Shown in pieces: positions 1 to 6,205 of a stretch of DNA of 6,243 nucleotides. Made by a program: the position numbers and the translations under genes. A model generated the notes under the pieces. That model searched no databases and had not been told where the DNA came from. It saw only the letters and a list, made by a program, of their open reading frames with translations. This DNA is from DASXMX01 sp036794395 (lineage in GTDB: Bacteria > Planctomycetota > Phycisphaerae > Tepidisphaerales > Tepidisphaeraceae), in assembly GCA_036794395.1 (NCBI GenBank), contig DAIRGS010000389.1:1-6243 (forward strand), given 5' to 3'. How positions within the stretch are numbered: position 1 is the first letter of the stretch; each line of letters opens with the position of its first letter.

Positions 1-266
1 GGCAATCGTGCGTCGCCTGGAATTCCGACACACGCCCAAGCATGGCAGTTGGCTGAACATCGCCGAGAATGAACTGAGTTCGATGACGCGGCAATGCGTG
101 AAGGATCGACGCTTCGGGACGATCGATGACTTACGACTGGAAACCACCGCATGGCACCAACACACCAACGCCAAACAACGCGGCGTCGACTGGCAGTTCA
201 AAGTCGCCGATGCACGCATTAAATTGAAATCGGTTTACCCTAAAATCATTGTGTGACAATGCACTA
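1..266 (+). mobile_element. Right end of an IS630-family insertion sequence (partial)
   Basis: The window opens inside the transposase of an IS630-type element, and only its right end is visible. Just 7 bases separate the transposase stop (254-256) from the stop codon of the convergent thioredoxin gene (264-266), so the element's terminal repeat must lie in or across this gap. IS630 elements insert at TA dinucleotides, and the only TA close by is inside CTAG at 264-267, which I take as the likely outer boundary. The family call rests on the protein. The exact end is inference, because the left end and its matching terminal repeat are outside the window. Confidence 0.6.
2..256 (+). CDS. IS630-family transposase, C-terminal fragment (5' end outside window)
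   Basis: This is the last 84 or so residues of a DDE-superfamily transposase that cuts and joins DNA during IS movement. The frame is open from base 2, so the gene starts upstream of the window; GTG at 8 is an internal codon. The diagnostic stretch is HTPKHGSWLNIAENELS. It matches the third catalytic block of IS630-type transposases, and the glutamate in NIAE would be the last acidic residue of the D-D-E triad. The end (DARIKLKSVYP followed by a short tail) is the normal family C-terminus, so the gene is not truncated on this side. The other two catalytic aspartates cannot be checked. No frameshift is seen in the visible part. Confidence 0.85.
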   Translation, partial: AIVRRLEFRHTPKHGSWLNIAENELSSMTRQCVKDRRFGTIDDLRLETTAWHQHTNAKQRGVDWQFKVADARIKLKSVYPKIIV

Positions 267-1796
267 GTTTTGTTTCAATTGTGGGGCAGCATTTAAAATC
301 GCCTTCACTGACGCATCGGCGGCAGCCTCGCTGCTCAGATCGAGCGTTGCCTTCGATCCCATCATCGGAACCGAACCGACGAGTTCCCCCATCACGCGCC
401 CGTCCCGACCAATAATGACCGTGGTGGGATATCCGGTGATCCCATATCCCGCGCCAGCCCGGCTGCGGCCCTTACCGAACGAACGTCCGGACGTCAGCGC
501 CGTCGGAAAAGGAACGTCCCTGCCGCGCCAGATTCCGTTGCGGTATCGAGCAGTGCGCTCGTCCAGCTTCTCCACCGTGTCGACCTCGCCGCCGCCGTCG
601 ATGTGCACGCTGACGATGGCAAGTCCGCTATCCTTGTATTTATCGTAAAGGTGAAAAAGCGTCGGCATTTCGTTTACACAGCCCCCGCACCAATATCCCC
701 AGAAGTTAATGAGCAGGACCTTCCCCTCGAATGCCGCCAAGTCGACCGGCCCGTTTTTCCACGCGACAACTCCCTCCAGCGGCGGGGCGGTCTTGCCGAT
801 CAGCGATGGTCCCTCCGAAACGTGAACGACGACTTTCCCAAGGTCTATGTCCCCCACCCCCTCTGGAACGGTGACCCACTTCCGAGACGTGTAGAGGTCT
901 TGCCCAGAAACGGTCAGCAAGTAGGCCCCCGGCGGCATGGGAAAATTAAACTCCCCCTTCTCCGCTAGATACTCCGCCGACCCGAGCGTGACCGTCGGAG
1001 AAAAGAATGGCACCTCCACGTCCGGACGAACCGTCCCGCGCGCGATCCGCATCGCATGTAGTCGGATCGTAAACGCGCCGCGTTGGAGCAGCGCGGCCGT
1101 CGGATGGATGAACCCGATCAGGCCGCGTTCGGCATCGTGAACGCCGACCGGCGACTCCTGCTCGCTCTCGAACGCGGAGATCGGCAATCGAATCGCCCCG
1201 TCCGCATCCGACTTGGGGGCTGTGCCGCTCGGATAATAGGTCCACTGCTGCGGCTGCGTCCGATCGGTCACGATTGTCTTTCCTCCGTCGTGGCTAACAA
1301 ACACCGGGTAATGCTGCATGCGTCGGAAGGCGTATGCACCCGCCGCCGCCGCGCCATCGGGCTTCAGAACCGTCATCGTCACATTCTTCGGGAAATCGAC
1401 GAACCCCGCGTCGGCACGCACCAATTTGATCAGCCGCGGGCCGTCTGCGGCCTCGGGTTCATCGAACTTCGTCGGTCGCGGTTGACCGGCATGCATCGGG
1501 TAGCAGATTGTCAGGTGGTCCACGCCGACGACTCGCTCTACTTTGAACGCCGCATGCAGGTCCGTCGCCGCCACTTGCAACTTCGGACCCTGCGGCAAGC
1601 CAATCTCGAACGAGTCGGCATGTAGGTCCAATTCGTGGTCCCCATGAAGCGCGTATGTCCCCGTCCAGGGACGGTGTTGCCTTCGATAACCAGTCAAGTT
1701 AAACGCGCCGTCGGTCAGCACAACCTTGGTCCGTGCCAGATCGTGTGCAGATTCCCACGCTGATCGCGTTTGCGTTGGCATCGTGTTCTTAAGCAT
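264..1796 (-). CDS. TlpA-like thioredoxin-fold protein with Ig-like/carboxypeptidase-regulatory-type front part
   Basis: From ATG at 1796 the protein is 510 aa. The C-terminal 180 or so residues are a TlpA/ResA-type thioredoxin domain: KTAPPLEG entry, LLINFWGYWCGGC (active site W369-C-G-G-C373) and the cis-proline loop GYPTTVIIGRDG (P457). Such domains reduce or shuffle disulfides, usually outside the cytoplasm. Residues 135-255 resemble carboxypeptidase-regulatory-like beta repeats (DADGAIRLP, then ERGLIGF). The first 130 residues I do not recognise. The frame stays open to TTG at 2006, but that stretch runs through a terminator hairpin, so an early start is unlikely. ATG 1796 has GAGG five bases upstream; ATG 1838 (524 aa) is the alternative. 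Neither start gives a signal peptide, which is odd for this family and may mean the native 5' end is lost. The CXXC is CGGC rather than the usual CGPC or CEPC. Its stop codon abuts the IS630 end. Confidence 0.85.
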   Translation of the reverse strand: MLKNTMPTQTRSAWESAHDLARTKVVLTDGAFNLTGYRRQHRPWTGTYALHGDHELDLHADSFEIGLPQGPKLQVAATDLHAAFKVERVVGVDHLTICYPMHAGQPRPTKFDEPEAADGPRLIKLVRADAGFVDFPKNVTMTVLKPDGAAAAGAYAFRRMQHYPVFVSHDGGKTIVTDRTQPQQWTYYPSGTAPKSDADGAIRLPISAFESEQESPVGVHDAERGLIGFIHPTAALLQRGAFTIRLHAMRIARGTVRPDVEVPFFSPTVTLGSAEYLAEKGEFNFPMPPGAYLLTVSGQDLYTSRKWVTVPEGVGDIDLGKVVVHVSEGPSLIGKTAPPLEGVVAWKNGPVDLAAFEGKVLLINFWGYWCGGCVNEMPTLFHLYDKYKDSGLAIVSVHIDGGGEVDTVEKLDERTARYRNGIWRGRDVPFPTALTSGRSFGKGRSRAGAGYGITGYPTTVIIGRDGRVMGELVGSVPMMGSKATLDLSSEAAADASVKAILNAAPQLKQN

Positions 1797-1957
1797 CACA
1801 TCCTCAAGCTCGCTCCTCGCCCCCCCAAACGGTTTCATCGCAGAGCAAGGGTGAGGTAATTCAGGGATCGGAAAATCAAGGGGACGCCATTCCGCACACG
1901 CGGCTCCTTGGCCACACGTCTTCGCCACACGCTCCCCTGCCCGCGATCTTCCCGGTT

Positions 1958-1993
1958 CGGAAAACAAACAAACCCCGGCTTTCACCGGGGTTT
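1958..1993 (-). terminator. Strong intrinsic terminator, minus strand
   Basis: The two arms are AAACCCCGG (1970-1978) and CCGGGGTTT (1985-1993), a perfect 9-bp stem with a 6-base loop. On the minus strand the stem is followed by GTTTGTTTT, a good U-tract. In the plus direction the tract after the stem is weaker (TTTCTTCG). It sits just where the terminator of the tRNA-like locus at 2034-2072 would be expected, and before the thioredoxin gene. This argues that the thioredoxin gene starts downstream of it and has its own promoter. Confidence 0.8.
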
Positions 1994-2033
1994 CTTCGCA
2001 CTTCAATGACTTACGTCGTGGTCACTCAAAGAC

Positions 2034-2072
2034 ATTATGAGTCCCCTGCTCTAACCGTTGAGCTACACTCCG
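2034..2072 (-). pseudogene. 5' half of a tRNA gene with CAT anticodon (tRNA-Met/Ile2 type); 3' half not recognisable
   Basis: Read on the minus strand, 2065-2034 matches tRNA positions 8-39. It has U8-A9, a D stem GCTC/GAGC around AACGGTTA, A26, a GGGGA anticodon-stem strand and the anticodon loop CTCATAA (CAT at 2039-2037). This is the familiar 5' half of elongator Met or Ile2 tRNAs. The next bases (TGTCT) pair badly with GGGGA. No GGTTCRA T-loop follows, and nothing matches the 5' acceptor CGGAGTG. A terminator begins about 40 bases on, as it would after a full-length tRNA, so the 3' half seems replaced or decayed rather than simply deleted. I treat it as non-functional. Confidence 0.6.
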
Positions 2073-2296
2073 CTACCCTCATGCACTCCCCGAAACGGCA
2101 CATGCGATTGCCATGGATGGCATTACCCTCTCCAGCCCCCCGGCGATTGCAAAACATGGAAATTCCAGTACACATGGCCCCGTACACTTCACGGCGTAAA
2201 TCCGTGAAGTTGTCGATCGTTTCATTGAGCAAATAAGTTGTGGCTTTCCGGTGAATCAAGCTCGCAACCCGCCGGCGATGCCCCGCGTAAAGACCT
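2073..2296. other. Intergenic region between the tRNA relic and the ketoacyl synthase
   Basis: I see no protein gene here. The only clear structure is the hairpin at 2186-2210. The open minus-strand frame across 2035-2400 shows no recognisable protein and lies opposite the conserved start of the synthase, so I do not call it. No convincing -35/-10 pair is visible for either flanking gene. Confidence 0.5.
2186..2210. repeat. Perfect 9-bp inverted repeat (hairpin or operator-like palindrome)
   Basis: ACTTCACGG (2186-2194) and CCGTGAAGT (2202-2210) are exact reverse complements around the 7-base spacer CGTAAAT. No U-tract follows on either strand, so it is not a standard terminator. It lies about 90-110 bp upstream of the ketoacyl synthase, where it could be a regulator binding site or a structured 5' leader. 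Its role is not known. Confidence 0.55.
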
Positions 2297-3391
2297 CTGC
2301 AATACTCAACCCCGTACATCACCGGCATCGGACTTGTCACTCCATTAGGCCGCACCGCCCCGGCCACATGGGACGCGCTTCTCGCCAGCCGATTCATCAC
2401 AACCCACGCGCGGGTGGATCTCGATTGTGACGACCGGCTCGCGCGCGTTTCTCACCTGGCGATTCGAGCGGCCGCGGAAGCCACGCAATCTTCAAACGCC
2501 GCCTTACTTCGCCACGCGGCCCTGATTGTCGGAACCAGCAAAGGACCGGTCGAACAATGGCTCAACGCGCCTTCTGTATCATCTGGCCTGAAAGCCTCAA
2601 AGGATTTCGGACTCAGCCAGATCGCATCCGACCTCGCCCACGAATTTAAAATGTCCGGTCCGCGCCTCACCATCAGCACTGCCTGCGCTAGTGGTCTCCA
2701 CGCACTCATACGCGGTGCAATGATGATCCGGGCGGGTGAAGTGCGCCGCGTTCTAGTCGTTGCCGCGGAGGCATCGGTCCACCCGCTGTTCATCGCCAGC
2801 TTCGAACGGCTCGGCATCATCCCGCCAGACGGACTGGGCTGCCGGCCATTCGATCAGACCCGCCAGGGATTCCTGATGAGCGAAGCCGCCGCCGCGGTAT
2901 TGCTCGAAGCCGATGGGTCCGGCGACGGGGGGATCATCGTCGATCGGTTTGCGATGGGCGCTGATGCAACACACCTCACCCGCACCAGCGCCGATGCCGG
3001 CCCGCTCAAGCACGTGCTTAGCCAAGTGTGGAATTCCCAGCCCGTCGATCTGTTTCACGCGCACGGCACCGGAACCATCCATAACGACGCGGCCGAGCTT
3101 GCGGTCATCGAGCAACTTTCCCGCAACCCAGCCGAACCGCCAAACCTTTATTCACACAAAGGCGCACTCGGCCATAGCCTCGGAGCGGCCGGCTTGGTCT
3201 CCGTCGTTCTCAATGTGATGGCTCACCGCCACGGAATCATCCCACCCAACCCGCAAACCCATCAGCCGCTCCCGACTACGAACGTGCGGCTCAGTACCCA
3301 AATAGTGCATCGGCCGATCCAGCGCAGCATTGCAGTGGCGGCGGGTTTCGGCGGTCAGATCGCGGCGGTCAGTTTATCGAGCCGGATCTGA
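2297..3391 (+). CDS. Beta-ketoacyl synthase (KAS I/II-like, thiolase fold)
   Basis: Enzymes of this family condense an acyl chain with malonyl-ACP in fatty-acid or polyketide synthesis. Numbered from the first ordinary start (GTG 2414, 325 aa), the nucleophile is C91 in TISTACASG. The two histidines are H217 (HAHGTGT) and H254 (KGALGHSLGAAG), the conserved lysine is K249, and the glycine-rich GFGG lies near the end. The same frame upstream of 2414 reads YITGIGLVTPLG and then TWDALLAS, the classic KAS N-terminus, so GTG 2414 is too short. The frame is closed by TAA at 2288-2290 and has no ATG, GTG or TTG before the conserved block. I give CTG 2297 as a placeholder. Alternatively ATG 2278 (MPRVKT...) joins this frame if one base near 2317 is extra. 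It is short for KAS II (about 365 versus 410 aa). No ACP or reductase gene lies nearby, so the substrate is unknown. Confidence 0.85.
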   Translation: MQYSTPYITGIGLVTPLGRTAPATWDALLASRFITTHARVDLDCDDRLARVSHLAIRAAAEATQSSNAALLRHAALIVGTSKGPVEQWLNAPSVSSGLKASKDFGLSQIASDLAHEFKMSGPRLTISTACASGLHALIRGAMMIRAGEVRRVLVVAAEASVHPLFIASFERLGIIPPDGLGCRPFDQTRQGFLMSEAAAAVLLEADGSGDGGIIVDRFAMGADATHLTRTSADAGPLKHVLSQVWNSQPVDLFHAHGTGTIHNDAAELAVIEQLSRNPAEPPNLYSHKGALGHSLGAAGLVSVVLNVMAHRHGIIPPNPQTHQPLPTTNVRLSTQIVHRPIQRSIAVAAGFGGQIAAVSLSSRI

Positions 3392-5005
3392 AGACTGCTT
3401 CGCCGCTTCGGCTTTCTTGCGGGCAATCGTCTCTTCCCATTGGATGAATACGAGCCGTTCGTCCTTTGCCGAAACGTGCGCGAGCCCCGCCTCCGCCGCC
3501 GCCATCGCGGCATCGTAATCTTGAATCGCCAGTTGCGCATCGATCAACAGCGCGTACGGCTCCCATCGATCGGGCACAGCCGCACACGCGCGCTTGGCCA
3601 CCTCCACAACCTGTCCCAGATCTCCGCTGTCCCGATACGTATCGGCGAGCAAGCCGTACGCGCGTTCCGATTGGGGATGAATCCGAAGCGTATACTCGAA
3701 CAGGGCGATCGGATCATTCCAAAGCATGGCGTACGAAAAGCTCCCGATACCGCCAACGACAACCAGCACACCAACGACTGGAGCAATGATCGTTGGCCGA
3801 AACTTTGATAAGGCGATGCCGACGGTCAGGAGAAAAAAGATGGAGGGCAGATACATCAGCCGGTCGGCGAAGATGGTTCCGATCAGGGCGACGATGTTGC
3901 CCACCATTCCATAAGTCAGTGCCAGCCCGAACAGGCAGAAGAGCAGCGGATAATTCCGCCGCCGCCAGCTGAACAATACCGCCATGAACCACCCAGTCAG
4001 CGCTACCAGTCCAGCAACAAAATACGGATCGTGAAGGGAAGTGGTCCATCCGATGATCGTCCCGCCGTAGTCGATCGACAGATGCCGCGGAAATATCAGC
4101 AGCATCGTGTATCTGCCAAGCAGCGCCACCGGCATCATGAGCCGGTCTAATCCCTGGCTTTTCAGGATCGGGTTCACGTACCAGTCCAACTGATTCCGAT
4201 CCCACGAAAAGCTCGCCACGCGCTCGCGCAAAAGCAGGTAAGCCACCAGCATCCAGCACAGCGCGATACCCAGATAAGTAAGCCGGCGGCGATCCTCGGG
4301 CGACAATCGCCCCGAATACTTCAGCGGATACGCGCCCACGATCAGCAACGGGAACAAAACGCCCTGCTCCTTGCTCAGCAGCGCTGCCATGAAGCATCCA
4401 ACTAAGGCCACGCTTCGCCAGAGGGTGACCGGGCCATCGCGAAGGAATAGCCAAAGCCCCAGAATAATCGCCAATGCGCATGCTGATTCGGCGCGCCCGA
4501 CCAACCCCGCGACGGCTTCCACATGAACCGGATGAACCGCAAACAGCAGCCCCGCAACCCACGCCGCCCGAACCCCGGCGAGCCGCAAGGCCAGCAACGC
4601 CACTGACGCGCTCACCGTGGCATGAAGCAGGATGTTGACCAGATGGAAGATCCACGGGCGATCGCCATGCAGGTAGTTTTCGAGGGCGAAACTGCTGGAA
4701 ACCAGTGGCCGGTAGAGCTTATCGATCGAGCGGGCGAAGAACGGCTGGGTCCAGAGTTGATACCACCGGTCGGGTTCCAGGACGCGGGGATCGGTGTGAA
4801 CGATTTTTACGTCGTCGTAGATGTAGGTGCCGTGAAGGGTGACGGCGTAGACGAGCACCGCGAGCAGCGCGGAGGTTAGGACTGGCAGGTATTTCGTGGC
4901 ATGGGCTTCCCCTTCGGGTCTGAGCCTCAGGGTCGAAGACAGCCCATGATCGAGGGGGATGACTCCTGGCGACGGGTACGATTTGGGAAAACCAAGTTTC
5001 GACAT
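3374..5005 (-). CDS. TMTC-like polytopic membrane protein with C-terminal TPRs (putative GT-C glycosyltransferase)
   Basis: From ATG 5005 the protein has 543 aa, with roughly 11-12 hydrophobic segments followed by a TPR region at about residues 430-525. Family landmarks are the acidic pair D64-D65 after the first membrane segment, YRPL near 98-101 and HLVNILLHA. Others are HPVHVEAVAGLVGRAE (158-173), SKEQG (211-215), LSIDY (309-313) and DRLMYLPS (381-388). These match TMTC/DUF1736-type proteins. Animal TMTCs are ER O-mannosyltransferases; bacterial relatives probably use polyprenyl-phosphate sugars at the cytoplasmic membrane, but substrate and acceptor are unknown here. The start is uncertain: GTG 5125, ATG 5068 and ATG 5005 are in frame, and only 5005 has a modest SD (AGAAGG, 8 bases away). 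All codons before about 4892 come from a repeat element, and native-looking protein begins exactly at the first membrane segment. The stop overlaps the convergent ketoacyl synthase by 18 bp. Confidence 0.85.
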   Translation of the reverse strand: MSKLGFPKSYPSPGVIPLDHGLSSTLRLRPEGEAHATKYLPVLTSALLAVLVYAVTLHGTYIYDDVKIVHTDPRVLEPDRWYQLWTQPFFARSIDKLYRPLVSSSFALENYLHGDRPWIFHLVNILLHATVSASVALLALRLAGVRAAWVAGLLFAVHPVHVEAVAGLVGRAESACALAIILGLWLFLRDGPVTLWRSVALVGCFMAALLSKEQGVLFPLLIVGAYPLKYSGRLSPEDRRRLTYLGIALCWMLVAYLLLRERVASFSWDRNQLDWYVNPILKSQGLDRLMMPVALLGRYTMLLIFPRHLSIDYGGTIIGWTTSLHDPYFVAGLVALTGWFMAVLFSWRRRNYPLLFCLFGLALTYGMVGNIVALIGTIFADRLMYLPSIFFLLTVGIALSKFRPTIIAPVVGVLVVVGGIGSFSYAMLWNDPIALFEYTLRIHPQSERAYGLLADTYRDSGDLGQVVEVAKRACAAVPDRWEPYALLIDAQLAIQDYDAAMAAAEAGLAHVSAKDERLVFIQWEETIARKKAEAAKQSSDPAR

Positions 5006-5129
5006 CCAGACAGCCTTCTGGTTCGCCGGCAGGAAATGCTCCCTCAAGGAAAGTTGGTTTTCCCACATCTCACCCGTCGCCGAACCCGCGGCTCTTCCCA
5101 ACCACGGCTTAGAAAGCCGTGCCACGAAA
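4892..5129. repeat. Composite palindromic repeat element (MITE/REP-like) overlapping the 5' end of the TMTC-like gene
   Basis: About 238 bp are bounded by inverted TTTCGTGGCA (4892-4901; complement at 5120-5129). Inside, in order, are: an imperfect hairpin at 4901-4947 with ATGGGCT/AGCCCAT ends and CTGAG-C-CTCAG at its tip; a pair of 33-base arms at 4968-5000 and 5049-5081 that match at 29 of 33 positions and share GGCGACGGGT and TGGGAAAACCAA; and an 8-bp hairpin at 5103-5121. No transposase lies inside, so any mobility would have to be in trans. I infer insertion at or near the native start of the TMTC-like gene. Confidence 0.65.
5103..5121. repeat. REP-like hairpin CACGGCTT/AAGCCGTG
   Basis: A perfect 8-bp stem with a 3-base loop (AGA) lies at the outer end of the composite element. 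It shares the GGCTT...AAGCC core with the hairpin at the right edge of the window. It has no U-tract and does not look like a terminator. Confidence 0.6.
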
Positions 5130-5341
5130 ATGCAATGGCGCTAAAACGCGCACGGTATTGAGCGGCATTGCCGCCGCAAGTGTACCGGTGAGGGGCAGAA
5201 AACGTGTCATTTTCTACGATTCGGGGCGGAGATTATCATAAGATTGCCGAGACGAATGGCTCGGCATTTTGTATCATGAAAACCGTAATTCCGTAAAAAT
5301 TTGAATGCATGCAGCCGGATTCCGGGCACTTAACAGGGTGG
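5130..5341. other. Intergenic region upstream of the prepilin locus
   Basis: No gene is supported here. Small inverted repeats occur at 5162-5174 (GCGGC/GCCGC, 3-base loop) and 5197-5215 (AGAAAA/TTTTCT, 7-base loop), and a terminator-like stem lies at 5245-5270. The stretch from about 5265 to 5310 is AT-rich and could hold the prepilin promoter, but no clear -35/-10 pair can be named. Confidence 0.4.
5245..5270 (+). terminator. Terminator-like hairpin with T-run, plus strand
   Basis: TGCCGAG (5245-5251) and CTCGGCA (5260-5266) form a 7-bp stem with an 8-base loop, followed by TTTT. No plus-strand gene lies directly upstream. It may end read-through or a short transcript, or act as a leader attenuator for the prepilin gene. 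Confidence 0.45.
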
Positions 5342-5347
5342 ATGGCC

Positions 5348-5402
5348 ATGAAACGTCGCGCTGCTCGAAGTTTTTACGTTGGTCGAGGTGCTGGTGACCA
5401 TG
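5348..5402 (+). pseudogene. Relic of a prepilin leader peptide (one-base frameshift)
   Basis: ATG 5348 (or ATG 5342 in the same frame) begins MKRRAARSF. A fifth T in the run 5371-5375 then throws the frame; removing one T continues as TLVEVLVT, the hallmark of a class III (type IV pilin/pseudopilin) signal. Bases 5373-5396 match 5448-5471 of the intact gene at 20 of 24 positions, and all four differences are synonymous, so this copy was once translated. It has no mature domain of its own: after the leader the frame runs straight into the ribosome binding site and leader of the next gene. It reads as the 5' stub of a duplicated or recombined prepilin gene. Confidence 0.65.
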
Positions 5403-5412
5403 TGTTCTTCCG

Positions 5413-5417
5413 GAGGA
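5413..5417 (+). promoter_or_regulatory. Shine-Dalgarno site of the prepilin-like gene
   Basis: GGAGG ends three bases before ATG 5421, within GGAGGAGAA. It is the best ribosome binding site in the window and decides the start at 5421 over the in-frame TTG 5379 and ATG 5400. Confidence 0.75.
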
Positions 5418-5420
5418 GAA

Positions 5421-6170
5421 ATGCAGCGATTGCATCGTCATAACGCATTCACGCTGGTTGAAGTGCTGGTGGTACTGGGCATTATCATTTGCCTGATGGG
5501 AATGATTTTGCCCATGATCAGCCACATGCGTGAAGACGCCAAGCGGGTGCAATGCGTTAACAAGGTCCGCCAGCTCACCGTCGCGTGGCAGGCTTATGCC
5601 TCAGAGTACGAGCGACATCCGCCCGGCGGATGGATTGACAGTCGTTTCCAGGGCAAGTTGGGTTTAGAGCAAGGGCTGCTGTGGCCTTATATGAAGGATT
5701 ACGCGGCGTACAGATGCGCCGACGACCCGATCACCAGCGATACCAGCCCCAATTGCAGCAGCTTCCAGCTGAATGGAGCACTGCCTCGAAAGCTTGACGA
5801 CCTGGGGACGGCCTCGGCGACTTTTGTTTTTATCGAGGGGTGCGACATTGGCGTCCCCAAGAAGGGAAGTTTGAAATTGTCCGCAGGCTTCGCGACTCCC
5901 ATCTATCCACAAAACGTGTTTAAGAGTGGCGGATATCCTGGCGCGAATCACAAGGCAGCATCGATGGCGGATGTGGGTACGCCCATCTCGTTTGCAGATG
6001 GTCATGCGATTTTCTGGAAGTATTCCGATCCCCGTACGGCTAACATCCTGGAAACACTTCTTGTGCCCGGATTCTCTGGCCCCGGCGGTTCCGTCGCGCC
6101 CAATTCGCCGGATGTGTATCAACTCGAAGCGTGGTCAGGCGGCCAGGTGCCACCGGGCGTGAGTCAGTAG
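5421..6170 (+). CDS. Prepilin-like protein with class III signal and C-terminal FADGH...DPRT motif
   Basis: The product is 249 aa. MQRLHRHNA is a short basic leader. Prepilin peptidase should cut between A9 and F10, leaving mature FTLVE with the conserved glutamate at mature position 5 (E14), then a hydrophobic helix to about residue 33. The rest is the large-pseudopilin type common in Planctomycetota and Verrucomicrobiota: C45 with VRQLTVAWQAYASEY, YRCADD (97-102), SFQLNG (114-119), FADGHAIFWKY (191-201) and DPRT (203-206). These proteins resemble type II secretion pseudopilins, but genomes carry many copies and the role of most is unknown. The -1 residue is Ala rather than the more usual Gly. 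No pilus assembly genes are nearby. The gene follows a relic leader of the same family. Confidence 0.85.
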   Translation: MQRLHRHNAFTLVEVLVVLGIIICLMGMILPMISHMREDAKRVQCVNKVRQLTVAWQAYASEYERHPPGGWIDSRFQGKLGLEQGLLWPYMKDYAAYRCADDPITSDTSPNCSSFQLNGALPRKLDDLGTASATFVFIEGCDIGVPKKGSLKLSAGFATPIYPQNVFKSGGYPGANHKAASMADVGTPISFADGHAIFWKYSDPRTANILETLLVPGFSGPGGSVAPNSPDVYQLEAWSGGQVPPGVSQ

Positions 6171-6205
6171 GCTTGCCGATGCGTCAGTGCGATCCGTCCA
6201 TTGTG

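Noticed and set aside
1083..1625. 180-codon plus-strand open frame opposite the thioredoxin gene
   Set aside because: Arginine-rich antisense shadow with no motif; the minus-strand protein has clear domains across the same bases.
1970..1993. Terminator stem as part of the thioredoxin coding sequence (start at TTG 2006)
   Set aside because: A perfect stem with U-tract in the N-terminal codons, a TTG start without a ribosome binding site, and non-conserved-looking residues make the early start implausible.
127..2015. Shared 10-mer ATGACTTACG near 127 and 2006
   Set aside because: The match does not extend at either side, so it is probably chance rather than an attachment-site pair.
2035..2400. 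121-codon minus-strand open frame
   Set aside because: It runs through the tRNA relic and antisense to the conserved KAS N-terminus, with no recognisable domain.
3714..4655. Long (313 codon) minus-strand open frame
   Set aside because: It lies inside the TMTC-like gene in another frame, is arginine/glycine/alanine-rich without domain motifs, and is explained by GC-rich codon composition.
4968..5081. Inverted arms as a CRISPR repeat pair or a rho-independent terminator
   Set aside because: There are only two arms in inverted, not direct, orientation, 48 bases apart, with no U-tract.
5379..5420. TTG 5379 as the prepilin start
   Set aside because: It sits inside the relic leader; ATG 5421 has a strong SD and gives a normal class III signal peptide.
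5664..6122. 152-codon minus-strand open frame opposite the prepilin gene
   Set aside because: Antisense shadow; the plus strand encodes conserved prepilin motifs here.
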